Translations under genes and position numbers: made by a program
Notes under the pieces: model-generated
Database searches by the model: none
Seen by the model: the letters and a program-made list of their open reading frames with translations, nothing else
Told to the model about the DNA's origin: nothing
Source of the DNA: Microbacterium album
GTDB taxonomy: Bacteria; Actinomycetota; Actinomycetes; Actinomycetales; Microbacteriaceae
Direction of reading: 5' to 3'
Length of the DNA stretch: 64,000 nt
NCBI RefSeq assembly: GCF_014643695.1
Contig: NZ_BMJY01000012.1
Location: 26,259 to 90,258 of the forward strand
In this document: positions 41,629 through 50,847 of the stretch, piece by piece
Numbering within the stretch: position 1 is the first letter of the stretch
Layout of the letters: every line of letters begins with the position of its first letter

Positions 41629-42144
41629 ATGTCCGACGACGTCACGCAGGCCGGGGCGGCGGGCCACGCATCCGCGGACCCCGCACCGCGGCGACCGGCG
41701 ACCGCGCCGATCGCCGGCGAGATCTCCGTCTTCCTGGACGCCCTCGGCACACGCGAGGGCTCGCTCGAGGTCCTGAACGTCATCGGGCTCGTCGGGCCCC
41801 GCTACGAGCGGCACCGCACCGAGCGGGGCGGCGTCGAATGGCAGTACCTCGTGTTCGGTCCGAACGGCGCCGACCTCCAGTTCCGGGAGGGCGTGCTGGT
41901 CGGCGCGCTCCTGTGGATCGCCGCCCCGGACGGCGGGGGCTCCTACCCGCGGCCCGAGGCGCTGTTCGAGGGGCTCCCGCTGCCCGCCTCGCGCGGCGAG
42001 GTCGTGGCCGCGCTCGGCGCGCCGACGCAGGCGGAGGTCGCGCACGCGCTCTACCGGCTGGACGATCGCTACCTCGACGTCGAGTTCGCCGACGACCGCG
42101 TCGTCTCCCTCAGCGTCATGCTGCGCGGCGTCGGGCCCGCGTGA
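41629..42144 (+). CDS. Putative immunity protein 2, paralogue of the preceding gene
   Basis: A 171-residue relative of the gene before it, with about 27 extra residues at the N-terminus (MSDDVTQAGAAGHASADPAP and on). Shared elements are FLDALGT, REGVLVGALLW, YPRPEALFEGLPLP and the final EFADDRVVSLSVML. The ATG at 41629 is preceded by AAGGAG. Divergence between the two copies suggests either specificity toward different toxins or a regulatory pair. Confidence 0.5.
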   Translation: MSDDVTQAGAAGHASADPAPRRPATAPIAGEISVFLDALGTREGSLEVLNVIGLVGPRYERHRTERGGVEWQYLVFGPNGADLQFREGVLVGALLWIAAPDGGGSYPRPEALFEGLPLPASRGEVVAALGAPTQAEVAHALYRLDDRYLDVEFADDRVVSLSVMLRGVGPA

Positions 42145-42227
42145 GCCCGCCGCCCGCTGTGCGGCTGGGTGGGCGGCTGGCTGTGCGGCCCGGCGAGCGG
42201 CTCGGCGAGCTCGGAGGGGGCGGCGAA

Positions 42228-42233
42228 TACCCT
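42228..42233 (+). promoter_or_regulatory. -10 box of a leaderless trmB
   Basis: TACCCT followed by six bases and the ATG at 42240; no ribosome binding site is present. Confidence 0.5.
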
Positions 42234-42239
42234 GGGACA

Positions 42240-43049
42240 ATGCCCCCCGCGCACGCCGAGCCCGATCCCCACGCGCCCGACCCGCACGCGCCGGCACCGA
42301 CGGAGCCCGAGTCCCGCGGCCCCGACGGATCCGAGCGCCGCTTCCGCGATCAGCCGGTGTCGTTCGTGCGTCGGAGCGGCCGCATGTCCGAGGCGCAGGA
42401 GCGAGCCTGGACCGACCTCGCGCCGTTCTACGTGCTCGACGTGCCGCGCGACATCGCCTCGACCTCCGTCCACCCGGCTGCCCGCCTGATCCCGGCGGAG
42501 GTCTACGGCCGCACCGCGCCGCTCGTCGTCGAGGTGGGTTCCGGACAGGGGCACGCGATCGTCTCCGCCGCGCAGGCGCGGCCCGACCACGACTTCCTCG
42601 CGGTCGAGGTGTTCCGCGCGGGCCTGGCGCGCACGATGCTCGACGCCGAACGCGCCGGTGTGCGCAACCTCCGGCTCGTCGAGGCGAACGCCCCCGAGGT
42701 GCTCGAGACCCTGCTGCCCGAAGGGGCCGCCGACGAGGTGTGGGTGTTCTTCCCCGACCCGTGGCACAAGAAGCGCCACACGAAGCGCCGCCTCGTGCGA
42801 CCGGGGTTCGGCGCCACGGGGGCGCGTGCCCTGCGGGACGGGGGAGCGCTGCGGCTGGCGACCGACTGGGAGGACTACGCGCTGCAGATGCGCGAGGTGC
42901 TCGACGAAGCGCCGGAGTTCGACCGCGCCTTCGCGGGCGAATGGGCGCCGCGTTTCGACGGTCGCGTGATGACCGCGTTCGAGCGCAAGGGGCTCGCGAA
43001 GGGACGCGACATCCGCGACCTCGCGTACCGGCGGATCGGTCGGGGCTGA
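42240..43049 (+). CDS. trmB: tRNA (guanine-N7-)-methyltransferase
   Basis: Makes m7G46 in the tRNA variable loop using S-adenosylmethionine. EVGSGQGHAIVSAAQ is the SAM-binding motif; FFPDPWHKKRHTKRRLV is the diagnostic TrmB motif that carries catalytic Asp; ATDWEDYALQM follows. The 269-residue product has an N-terminal His/Pro-rich tail of about 35 residues beyond the usual start (HAEPDPHAPDPHAPAP), which may be untranslated if a later start is used, but the -10 spacing supports this ATG. Confidence 0.95.
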   Translation: MPPAHAEPDPHAPDPHAPAPTEPESRGPDGSERRFRDQPVSFVRRSGRMSEAQERAWTDLAPFYVLDVPRDIASTSVHPAARLIPAEVYGRTAPLVVEVGSGQGHAIVSAAQARPDHDFLAVEVFRAGLARTMLDAERAGVRNLRLVEANAPEVLETLLPEGAADEVWVFFPDPWHKKRHTKRRLVRPGFGATGARALRDGGALRLATDWEDYALQMREVLDEAPEFDRAFAGEWAPRFDGRVMTAFERKGLAKGRDIRDLAYRRIGRG

Positions 43050-43051
43050 CC

Positions 43052-43930
43052 GTGGCCGCCCGGGGAACGCACGCGCCGGCACCCGCCGCGCGCAGCCTCG
43101 ATCCGCTCGTGCTCGTCGCGGGCCTGCTGGTGTGCCTCGCCGCGCCAGCCTTCTTCGTCGTGGAGATCGGATGGCTCGGGGCGGCCCTGCTGGCCGCGGG
43201 CCTCGCCGTGGGGGCGATCTCCGACCGCCGGCGACGCGTGTCGGAGCCGCTGGGGGCGGGCGCGCGTCGCCCCGGTCTGCTGCGCGACCTGTCGCTGATC
43301 GCGATCGGCATGGGCATCGTGAGCGTCATGTCCCTCGAGGCGAAGCTCGACGACGCCGCCATGCTGCGGTTCACCGTCGTGCTCGGCGGCGCCGTCGCCG
43401 TGCCGTACCTGATCTCGCGGTTCGTCTATCGCGATCACGCGATCCGTTTCCCCTGGCGCGGCGGCGGGCGCTGGACGCGCCTGCAGTGGGCCTGGCTCTT
43501 GGCGGTGGTCGCGCTCGGGTGGCTGATCCTGCCCTTCTACTTCATCACGAGCGGCGTCTACCGCAACTGGCCGGTCGTCGACACGGCCGATCTGATGGCG
43601 CGGCTGTTCGTCGGCGTCGGCGCGGTCGGGATCTGGGACGAGCTGTTCTTCATCTGCACGGTGTTCGTGCTGCTGCGGCGTCACCTGCCGGATGCGGCCG
43701 CGAACTGCTTGCAGGCGATCGTGTTCGTGTCGTTCCTGTGGGAGCTCGGATATCGCGAGTGGGGGCCGCTCCTCACCATCCCGTTCGCCCTGCTCCAGGG
43801 CGTGATCTTCCTGCGCACGCGCTCGCTCGCCTACGTCGTGACCGTTCACCTGCTGTTCGACGCCGTCGTGTTCCTCGTGCTGGTCCACGCGCATAATCCC
43901 GGTATGCTGGACCTCCTGTTCCTGGTCTGA
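43052..43930 (+). CDS. CPBP (CAAX/Abi)-family membrane protein with degenerate motif
   Basis: A 292-residue membrane protein with about eight helices starting two bases after the trmB stop (GTG 43052). The region IWDELFFICTVFVLLRRHLPD occupies the place of the CPBP glutamate motif EExxxR, but only one glutamate remains next to an aspartate. VTVHLLFDAVVFL near the C-terminus supplies the histidine-aspartate of motif 4. The protein may be a divergent or inactive intramembrane protease. It could be co-translated with trmB. Confidence 0.7.
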   Translation: MAARGTHAPAPAARSLDPLVLVAGLLVCLAAPAFFVVEIGWLGAALLAAGLAVGAISDRRRRVSEPLGAGARRPGLLRDLSLIAIGMGIVSVMSLEAKLDDAAMLRFTVVLGGAVAVPYLISRFVYRDHAIRFPWRGGGRWTRLQWAWLLAVVALGWLILPFYFITSGVYRNWPVVDTADLMARLFVGVGAVGIWDELFFICTVFVLLRRHLPDAAANCLQAIVFVSFLWELGYREWGPLLTIPFALLQGVIFLRTRSLAYVVTVHLLFDAVVFLVLVHAHNPGMLDLLFLV

Positions 43931-43992
43931 CAGTGGGAATCCGGCCGGCCGCCGCGGGAGGCGCGCCGCGCCCGTGGACCTTGTCGCCATCC

Positions 43993-44014
43993 GTTCACTT
44001 ATCGTTCGCGGTTC
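43993..44014 (+). promoter_or_regulatory. Candidate Pho box upstream of pstC
   Basis: Two adjacent 11-bp units, GTTCACTTATC and GTTCGCGGTTC, repeat GTTC with the 11-bp step expected of actinobacterial PhoP direct repeats. A hairpin (44063-44089, CTCGCTTC/GAAGCGAG) follows before the pstC ATG. Confidence 0.45.
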
Positions 44015-44104
44015 AGACGCCTGCGCGGCGCCCATTGGATCCCTCCGCCCTGCCATCCTGATCTCGCTTCTTCGCCCGAGTGAAGCGAGAACGGAACCTC
44101 CCCC

Positions 44105-45277
44105 ATGCAACGGCACTCTGTGTCGCCGCCTCCGCCTGCGCCTGCGCGCTTGGAGGAGGCGCTGAACGAGCTCGGCATCGCCCCGGGCGATGCGCCCGAG
44201 GGCGCCCCCGCACGTCCCGGCGACGACGCGCGAGCGTCCGACGGGCTTCCCCCCGGCGGGAGCGGCGACGGCGGGAGCGGCGACGGCGGCACGCCCGCGG
44301 CGCCGCAGCCCGCTCGTCGCAGCCTCAAGGCGCGCTCGTCGCTCACGGACTCGGTCTTCCGCAGGCTCGCGTACGCCGCCGGCGGGATCACCGTCGCGAT
44401 CATGCTCGCGGTCGGGCTGTTCCTGTCGCTGCGTGCCGGATCCGCGCTCCAGGTCGCCGGTATCGACTTCCTGTTCGAACAGGAGTGGATGCCCGAGGCC
44501 GGCAGGTTCGGTGTGGCGGCGGTGCTCTTCGGCACCGTCAGCATCGCGCTGATCGCGCTGGTCGTGTCCGTGCCCCTCGCGTTCGGGACATCGCTGCTGC
44601 TGTCGGAGGTGCTGCGGGGCAAGGTGCGCTCGTTCCTGATCTCGCTCGTCGACCTCATGGCCGCGGTGCCCAGCATCGTGTTCGGCCTGTGGGGCTTCTA
44701 CTTCCTGCAGGGCGCGATGATCCCGGTGGGCCAGTGGATCTCGATCAACTTCGGCTGGATCCCCGTCTTCGCCGTCACCGACGCGGACGGCGCGCAGCTC
44801 ACCACCGCGAGCGCCTTCACGTCCAGCGCCTTCATCGCCGGGATCGTCGTGGGCCTGATGGTGGTGCCGATCCAGACGTCGGTCATGCGCGAGGCGTTCT
44901 CTCAGACCCCCGACGGCGAGCGCGAGGGCGCCCTCGCGCTCGGCGCGACGCGCTGGGGCATGATCCGAGCGGCGGTGCTGCCCTTCGGACGCGGCGGCGT
45001 GATCGGCGGGACGATGCTCGGCCTCGGTCGCGCGCTGGGCGAGACCATCGCGGTGTACATGATCATCTCGCCGATCTTCACGATCAACTGGCAGGTGCTC
45101 AAGACCGGCACGAACTCGGTGTCGGCGCTGGTCGCCCTGCGGTACGGAGAGTCGAGCGAGTTCGGTCTGTCCGCGCTCATGGCCGCCGGGCTGGTCCTGT
45201 TCCTCATGACCCTCGTCGTGAACTTCACCGCTTCCTCCATCGTCGCCCGTTCGCGCTCGGGAGCAGAGAGCACATGA
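44105..45277 (+). CDS. pstC: Phosphate-type ABC transporter permease PstC
   Basis: Permease with a long Pro/Gly/Asp-rich cytoplasmic N-terminus (about 75 residues) before helix 1 (LAYAAGGITVAIMLAVGLFL). The PstC motifs are present: VVSVPLAFGTSLLLSEVL, LMAAVPSIVFGLWGFYFL, and the ATPase-contact EGALALGATRWGMIRAAVLPF. LGRALGETIAVYMIIS follows. Its stop overlaps pstA. This is the first gene of a run that includes pstA and pstS but reaches pstB only 11 kb later. Confidence 0.9.
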   Translation: MQRHSVSPPPPAPARLEEALNELGIAPGDAPEGAPARPGDDARASDGLPPGGSGDGGSGDGGTPAAPQPARRSLKARSSLTDSVFRRLAYAAGGITVAIMLAVGLFLSLRAGSALQVAGIDFLFEQEWMPEAGRFGVAAVLFGTVSIALIALVVSVPLAFGTSLLLSEVLRGKVRSFLISLVDLMAAVPSIVFGLWGFYFLQGAMIPVGQWISINFGWIPVFAVTDADGAQLTTASAFTSSAFIAGIVVGLMVVPIQTSVMREAFSQTPDGEREGALALGATRWGMIRAAVLPFGRGGVIGGTMLGLGRALGETIAVYMIISPIFTINWQVLKTGTNSVSALVALRYGESSEFGLSALMAAGLVLFLMTLVVNFTASSIVARSRSGAEST

Positions 45278-46506
45278 GCACCGTCGTAGACCCTCCGGTC
45301 GCCTCTCCGCCGAACGAGACGGCACCCCGCTCCGGACCGGTCCGTCCTGCGACGGTTCTGCCGCAGCGCACGGCACCGATCGCGCCCCGGCGCAACCTCC
45401 GCGGATCCACGCGCGAGGAGGTCTTCAACGTCGTCGGCGCGGTCGTGGGCGGCTGTGCGATCGCCTTCCTCCTGTTCGGGTGGCTTGCGCCCCTGACCGG
45501 CATCATCGGGTGGTTCGTCGTCGCGTTCCTCGCGTTCCTCGGCCTGTACGTGCTCCTCGCCCGCACGGGCAACGACCGCGAGCACGTCGTCGACCGGGTC
45601 GTGACGGTGCTGCTGTACAGCGCCGGCACACTCCTGTTCGGATCGCTCCTGTTCATCGTGGTGTTCACGCTGGTGAGCGGCTGGCCGGCCCTGCGACACC
45701 TCAATCTCTTCACCCAGACGATGGAGGTCGCGGGACCTCTCGATCCGCTGCACGTGGGAGGCGTCCTCCACGCGATCGTGGGAACGCTCATCCAGATCGG
45801 CATCGCGCTGGCGATCACGGTTCCCCTCGGGATCGGCACGGCCATCTATCTCAACGAGGTCGGGGGACGCTTCGCCCGCTTCGTGCGCACCATCTCGGAC
45901 GCCATGACCGCGTTGCCGTCGATCGTCGCCGGCCTCTTCGTCTACGCGGCCGTGATCCAGCTCGTCACCCTCGAACGCAACGGCTTCGCGGCCGCCCTGG
46001 CCATCGCGGTCATGATGCTGCCCATCATCATCCGCGCTGCGGACGTCGTGCTCCGCCTCGTGCCGCACAACCTGCGCGAGGCCTCGTACGGCCTCGGCGC
46101 CGGACGCTGGAAGACGGTGTGGCACGTGGTGCTGCCGACGGCGCGGCCCGGGCTGGTGACGTCGGTGATTCTCGGCACCGCGCGCGGCATCGGCGAGACC
46201 AGCCCGGTGCTGCTCACGTCGGGGATCACCGCCGTGCTCAACCTCAACCCGTTCCAGGACCCGATGATCTCGCTGCCGCTCCAGATCTTCGCGCTCGTCG
46301 GCTCGCCCGAGCCGAACATGATCGCGCGCGGATTCGGGACCGCGGCGGTGCTCCTCCTGCTGGTCCTCGGACTGTTCGTGCTTGCCCGCGTGCTGGGCGG
46401 GCGCAAGCCCGGCGAGCTGTCGGAAGCGGAGCGGCGCCGGGTGCGCCGACGCTCCATGGAGGACCTGCAGCGCATGACGAGCGGACGCGAAGGAGGCAAC
46501 CGATGA
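45274..46506 (+). CDS. pstA: Phosphate-type ABC transporter permease PstA
   Basis: Second permease, 410 residues, coupled to pstC and pstS by four-base overlaps. An extra N-terminal hydrophobic pair (about 53-95) precedes the standard six-helix domain. GIGTAIYLNEVGGRFARFVR, DAMTALPSIVAGLFVYA, and the EAA-like EASYGLGAGRWKTVWHVVLP are PstA hallmarks, with RGIGETSPVLLTSG behind. The C-terminal basic tail is long. Confidence 0.9.
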   Translation: MSTVVDPPVASPPNETAPRSGPVRPATVLPQRTAPIAPRRNLRGSTREEVFNVVGAVVGGCAIAFLLFGWLAPLTGIIGWFVVAFLAFLGLYVLLARTGNDREHVVDRVVTVLLYSAGTLLFGSLLFIVVFTLVSGWPALRHLNLFTQTMEVAGPLDPLHVGGVLHAIVGTLIQIGIALAITVPLGIGTAIYLNEVGGRFARFVRTISDAMTALPSIVAGLFVYAAVIQLVTLERNGFAAALAIAVMMLPIIIRAADVVLRLVPHNLREASYGLGAGRWKTVWHVVLPTARPGLVTSVILGTARGIGETSPVLLTSGITAVLNLNPFQDPMISLPLQIFALVGSPEPNMIARGFGTAAVLLLLVLGLFVLARVLGGRKPGELSEAERRRVRRRSMEDLQRMTSGREGGNR

Positions 46507-48230
46507 CGCGGAAGGCGATCCGAGCACGGCGCTGGCGCGCCATCGCCGGTGCGCTGGCCATGGCGAGCCTCGCCCTGGGCACCCTCGTGGCGCCCGGCGC
46601 GGCGTCGTCGGCGCAGGCGGGAGCGCCCTCGTACACGCGCATCAACGGGTCGGGCTCGACCTGGTCCGAGAACGCCATGACGCAGTGGCGGCGCAACGTC
46701 CAGAGCAACTACGGCATGACGGTCGACTTCAGCGGCAACGGATCCTCGAGTGGCCGCAAGGACTTCATCGGGGGAGGCATGGACTTCGCCGTCAGCGAGA
46801 TCCCCTTCCAGACGGTGCCGGAGCTGCCCGGCGCGGAAGCCGAGCGCCCGACGCGCCCGTACGCCTACATGCCGATCGTCGCAGGCGGCACCGCGTTCAT
46901 GTACCACCTCCGGGTGGGCGGGAAGCTGGTGACGAACCTGCGCCTCTCGGGTGAGAACATCACGAAGATCTTCACGGGCGTCATCACCCGCTGGAACGAC
47001 CCCGCGCTGCAGGCCGACAACCCGGGCATCGCCCTCCCGGACCGGGAGATCATCCCCGTGGTGCGTTCGGACGGCTCCGGCACGAGCGCGCAGTTCACGC
47101 TGTGGATGTCGAAGCAGTACCCGCAGCTGTGGAACGACTTCTGCGTCAGGGCGGGCCGGCTGTCGGCCGGCCAGTCGTGCGGTATGACGTCGCAATACCC
47201 CATCTACGGCAACGCCAAGGCGCAGGGGCGGTCGGACGGCGTCTCGGGCTACGTCCGGCAGAACCATGGTGAGGGCGCGATCACGTATGTCGAGTACTCG
47301 TACGCCGTCAAGGCCGGTTTTCCGGTCGCGAAGGTGCTCAACAGCGCGGGGTACTACGTCGAGCCGACGGCATCGGCCGTCGCGGTCGCCCTGTTGCAGG
47401 CGCGCATCAACGAGGATCCCGGCTCGCCGGACTATCTGACGCAGATCCTCGACGGGGTCTACGGAAACGGCGACCCGCGCAGCTACCCGCTGTCCAGCTA
47501 CTCCTACATGATCGTGCCGACCACGGTCAGCGGCACGTTCAGCGAGGCGAAGGGCCAAACGCTCGGCGCGTTCACGCGGTACGTGCTGTGCGAGGGGCAG
47601 CAGCAGGCGGACGACCTCGGGTACTCGCCCTTGCCCATGAACCTCGTGATGGCGGGCTCGAAGCAGATCGAGCGCATCCCCGGTGCCGGCGAAGTGGGCA
47701 TCAATATCGACCGCTGCAACAATCCGACGTTCCGTCCGGGGGACTCACCCTCGAACAACCGCCTCGCCGCCGAGGCGCCGATGCCGCCCAACTGCGACCG
47801 GCAGGGGCCGCAGCAGTGCACGGTCGGCACCGGGGGTGCCGGTGGCGGTCCCGGTCGCGGTGCTGCCGGCCCCGGTGGCGGCGCCGGTGGCTCCGGTGAC
47901 GGTGCCGGAGGCGGCGAGAACACGGCCGGTGGCGGTGGCGGCGCCGGCGGCGCGGGTCAGGCCGGCGCGGGGGGTTCCGGCGGCGGCGCGGCCGGTGGGG
48001 GCGCGGTCCAGTACGACCCCGACGGCAACCCGATCACGGCGGACGGCGCCCTCGGGGCCGACGGCGTTCCCCTCGCGGTCGGCAACGCCCAGCGATTCGA
48101 TCCCGCCGGCGCGCCGATGCTGCAGGGCGTCCTGTTGGCCGGGATCGTCGGGCTCATCGTGCTGGCCGCCGTGGCGCCTCCGCTGGTCATGCGACGCTCA
48201 CACCGACTCCGCGGGGGGTCGCAGTCATGA
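46503..48230 (+). CDS. pstS: PstS-family phosphate-binding protein with Gly-rich linker and C-terminal anchor
   Basis: A 575-residue exported binding protein. Signal peptide (1-40), PstS domain (about 43-400). Ligand-contact motifs resemble phosphate binders: INGSGSTWSENAM, GNGSSSGRKDFIGGG, MDFAVSE and RSDGSGTSAQF. A Gly/Ala-rich linker of about 60 residues (from CTVGTGGAGGG) is followed by a DPDGNPITADGA segment, then a transmembrane helix (GVLLAGIVGLIVLAAVAPPLV) and a basic tail. Standard PstS proteins are lipoproteins of about 370 residues; here the lipobox is replaced by a C-terminal membrane anchor. Confidence 0.9.
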   Translation: MTRKAIRARRWRAIAGALAMASLALGTLVAPGAASSAQAGAPSYTRINGSGSTWSENAMTQWRRNVQSNYGMTVDFSGNGSSSGRKDFIGGGMDFAVSEIPFQTVPELPGAEAERPTRPYAYMPIVAGGTAFMYHLRVGGKLVTNLRLSGENITKIFTGVITRWNDPALQADNPGIALPDREIIPVVRSDGSGTSAQFTLWMSKQYPQLWNDFCVRAGRLSAGQSCGMTSQYPIYGNAKAQGRSDGVSGYVRQNHGEGAITYVEYSYAVKAGFPVAKVLNSAGYYVEPTASAVAVALLQARINEDPGSPDYLTQILDGVYGNGDPRSYPLSSYSYMIVPTTVSGTFSEAKGQTLGAFTRYVLCEGQQQADDLGYSPLPMNLVMAGSKQIERIPGAGEVGINIDRCNNPTFRPGDSPSNNRLAAEAPMPPNCDRQGPQQCTVGTGGAGGGPGRGAAGPGGGAGGSGDGAGGGENTAGGGGGAGGAGQAGAGGSGGGAAGGGAVQYDPDGNPITADGALGADGVPLAVGNAQRFDPAGAPMLQGVLLAGIVGLIVLAAVAPPLVMRRSHRLRGGSQS

Positions 48231-50830
48231 CCGATGCGGCCGGCTCGCTCACATCCGCTCATCCGCTGGAGAAGACCATGACTCGCACGCACCGTCCCCG
48301 AGGGCGCGCGCTCGCGATGAGCGTCGCGGTCGGCGTCGTGGCCGGCGCCGTGTTCCAGGCGCTGGCGGTCGGCCCGACTTCGCCGGCTGCGGCGGCGACC
48401 GGGTCGTCCGTCACGATCTCGGCGCGCGACTACGACCCGAACTGGCAGGAGTCCCCCTTCCCGGACCTCGAGGTGACGATCTCGCAGACGGCTGATCTCG
48501 TCAGTCAGGGCATCCAGGTCAGCTGGCGCGGTGCCGCCCGCTCCGAGAAGAGCTCGCAGTACTCGGCCGGGCGCAACTTCCTCCAGGTGTTCCAGTGCTG
48601 GGGAACGGACCCTGAGAACCCGTCGCGGCCGGACCGCACGACCTGTCAGGCCGGCTCGTTCTCGGCGAACGGGCAGGGGAGGGGATCGGTCCTTCCCAGT
48701 GTTGATGACGTGGCCCCCGAGGACCGGCCGTTCGCGGTCCCGGGCTCCGGATTCGTCAACCCGACCCAGGTGATCGTGCCGTTCCGCGCCGCGGATGCGC
48801 AGCAGACCGTCATCTCCCGCGTGGAGGCCGACCCGGAGGATTGGACCAGGAATCGTCTGATCCCGGGTGTCGACGTCGACAGCAACCAGTTCTTCACGCG
48901 GACGACCACGAACGAGGTCGTCTGGGCGGGCTCCGGCGCAGACGGGACAGGTGCCGTGAACTTCGAGGTGCAGCGGGGCGACCTCGCCCCTGGCCTCGGC
49001 GGCGGCGCTGTGATCCAGAACCCCGATGGCAGCGTGAGCGGGCGCCCCGGCTGGATCGTGATCGTCCCCCGCGGGGCCTCCGACGTCGGCACGCCCGACC
49101 ATGTCACGAAGTCGCCCCTGCTGTGGCAGAACTGGCGCCATCACGTCGCCGTGCCGCTCGACTTCAAGCCGCTCGAGCAGCGTTGCGCGATCGGTGCGGC
49201 CGAGCGCCGGGTGGTCGGCAGCGAGCTCACGGTGATGGCCCTCTCGTCGTGGCAGCCTGCGCTGTGCTCTCGCGAAGGCGGCGCGATCTACAGCACCCTG
49301 ATCACCAACGAGGCGGACGCGCTGGTGCAGGCCAACGAGGGCCGCGGACCGCTCGCCTTCGCCTCCCGGCCGCTCGAGTCGGACGAACTGGATCGGCTCG
49401 CATACGCGCCGGTCGCGCTCACGGGCGTGTCCATTGCGTTCGCGGTCGACGGCGACCCGGCGGAGGACGCGCCCGCGGTGGCCAAGGCACGGGCTCAGCT
49501 CCCCTTCACCTCGCTGCGGCTGACGCCGCGGCTGCTCGCGAAGCTGCTCACCTCCTCCTACAAGAGCAGCCTGCCCTCGGGAGCGGATCTCAGCCACCTC
49601 GGCAATAACCCGTACAACATCGTGAGGGACCCCGAGTTCCTCGCGATCAACGGTCCGGAGTGGCAGGGGCAGCTCCTGAACGCCGCGTCGCTGTCCGACG
49701 TGCTGGTCGCGTCCGACCGCTCCGACAGCGCGTGGGCGGTGTGGTCGTACATCCTCGCCGACGCCGAGGCACGGAGTTTCCTGGCCGGTGAACCCGACGA
49801 GTACGGGATGAAGGTCAACCCGTACGCGTCGACCGACCCCGCGATCAATCCGACCGGTTATGCCTTCGAAGTGCCGCGACTCGACTTCCCGCGGCCGGAT
49901 CCCGTCACCCATCAGGCGGCGGGCGAGGGCGTGCTCGACGCCGTCGCGTGGCGCCCGTACATCGCGGATCTGGACAACGGCGCCTACCGTGTGCTCCGCG
50001 GCGATGCCGGCGTTCCGCAGTGGAACCCCGGGGCCGCGCCGCCGCGCTTCGACATCACGCCGCGGACCCTGCCGGGCTTCCACCAGGTGCTCGGCATGAC
50101 CCACACGGCGGCGGCCCAGAAGTACCAGGTGCGCCAGGCCGCGCTGCGCAACCCGGCGGGCGAGTTCGTCGCGCCCTCCGACGCATCCCTGCTCGCCGCC
50201 GCGGCGGCCATGCAGCGCCACCCCGATCAGCCGCAGGTCCTCTACTTCGAGCCCAACTCGGCCGCCGCGAAGGCGGCACGCACGGCGTATCCGCTGGCTC
50301 TGCCGGTGTACGCCGCGATTACGCCTCTCGCCGCGGATGCGGCGGCGCGGGCCGACTACGCCGCTCTGATCCGGTATGCGGTGCAGGCCGGACAGGTGAG
50401 CGGCACCAGCGACGGTCAGCTTCCGGCGGGCTACGCGCCGCTGCCGGAGGGCTGGCGGAACCTCGCGCTTGCCGCGGCTGACCGGATCGAGACGGGGCGG
50501 CTGTACGATCCCACCGACCCTGCGGGCGGCGGATCCGGCGGGGGGAGTGTCGGCGGCGGCTCGGGAAGCCCCGCGGCGGGCGGTGCCGGAATCGCCGGTG
50601 CCAGCGGGGGCGGTGCCGCGGCGGGCACCGCCGCGCCGGGCGCTGCCCCCACCGGCACGGACCCCTCCGGCATCGGGGCCCCCGCGGGCGCGCTCGCCGG
50701 TGCGGCCACACCGGACGACCCGGAGACCGCGGCGGCGGTGACGCTGCTTCCCGGCAGCGTCGTCGGCAGCGTCGCGGGCGCCGTGGCGTTCGCCCTTCTC
50801 TCGCGTCGGAGGGCGATGTGGCCCTCCTGA
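48227..50830 (+). CDS. Large secreted protein with PstS-like periplasmic-binding domain and C-terminal anchor
   Basis: An 867-residue protein coupled to pstS (ATGA). Signal peptide near residues 25-58; a beta-rich N-terminal half with paired cysteines (VFQCWGTDPENPSRPDRTTC); a C-terminal half that reads like a binding protein (LTPRLLAKLLTSSYKSS, then YPLALPVYAAITPL and YAPLPEGWRNLAL, as in the PstS C-lobe); a Gly/Ser/Ala-rich linker (about 765-825); and a final transmembrane helix with RRRAMWPS. Anchor layout matches PstS in the preceding gene. It may be an accessory receptor; ligand unknown. Confidence 0.65.
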   Translation: MTDAAGSLTSAHPLEKTMTRTHRPRGRALAMSVAVGVVAGAVFQALAVGPTSPAAAATGSSVTISARDYDPNWQESPFPDLEVTISQTADLVSQGIQVSWRGAARSEKSSQYSAGRNFLQVFQCWGTDPENPSRPDRTTCQAGSFSANGQGRGSVLPSVDDVAPEDRPFAVPGSGFVNPTQVIVPFRAADAQQTVISRVEADPEDWTRNRLIPGVDVDSNQFFTRTTTNEVVWAGSGADGTGAVNFEVQRGDLAPGLGGGAVIQNPDGSVSGRPGWIVIVPRGASDVGTPDHVTKSPLLWQNWRHHVAVPLDFKPLEQRCAIGAAERRVVGSELTVMALSSWQPALCSREGGAIYSTLITNEADALVQANEGRGPLAFASRPLESDELDRLAYAPVALTGVSIAFAVDGDPAEDAPAVAKARAQLPFTSLRLTPRLLAKLLTSSYKSSLPSGADLSHLGNNPYNIVRDPEFLAINGPEWQGQLLNAASLSDVLVASDRSDSAWAVWSYILADAEARSFLAGEPDEYGMKVNPYASTDPAINPTGYAFEVPRLDFPRPDPVTHQAAGEGVLDAVAWRPYIADLDNGAYRVLRGDAGVPQWNPGAAPPRFDITPRTLPGFHQVLGMTHTAAAQKYQVRQAALRNPAGEFVAPSDASLLAAAAAMQRHPDQPQVLYFEPNSAAAKAARTAYPLALPVYAAITPLAADAAARADYAALIRYAVQAGQVSGTSDGQLPAGYAPLPEGWRNLALAAADRIETGRLYDPTDPAGGGSGGGSVGGGSGSPAAGGAGIAGASGGGAAAGTAAPGAAPTGTDPSGIGAPAGALAGAATPDDPETAAAVTLLPGSVVGSVAGAVAFALLSRRRAMWPS

Positions 50831-50847
50831 CGCCCTCAATCGTGAAA

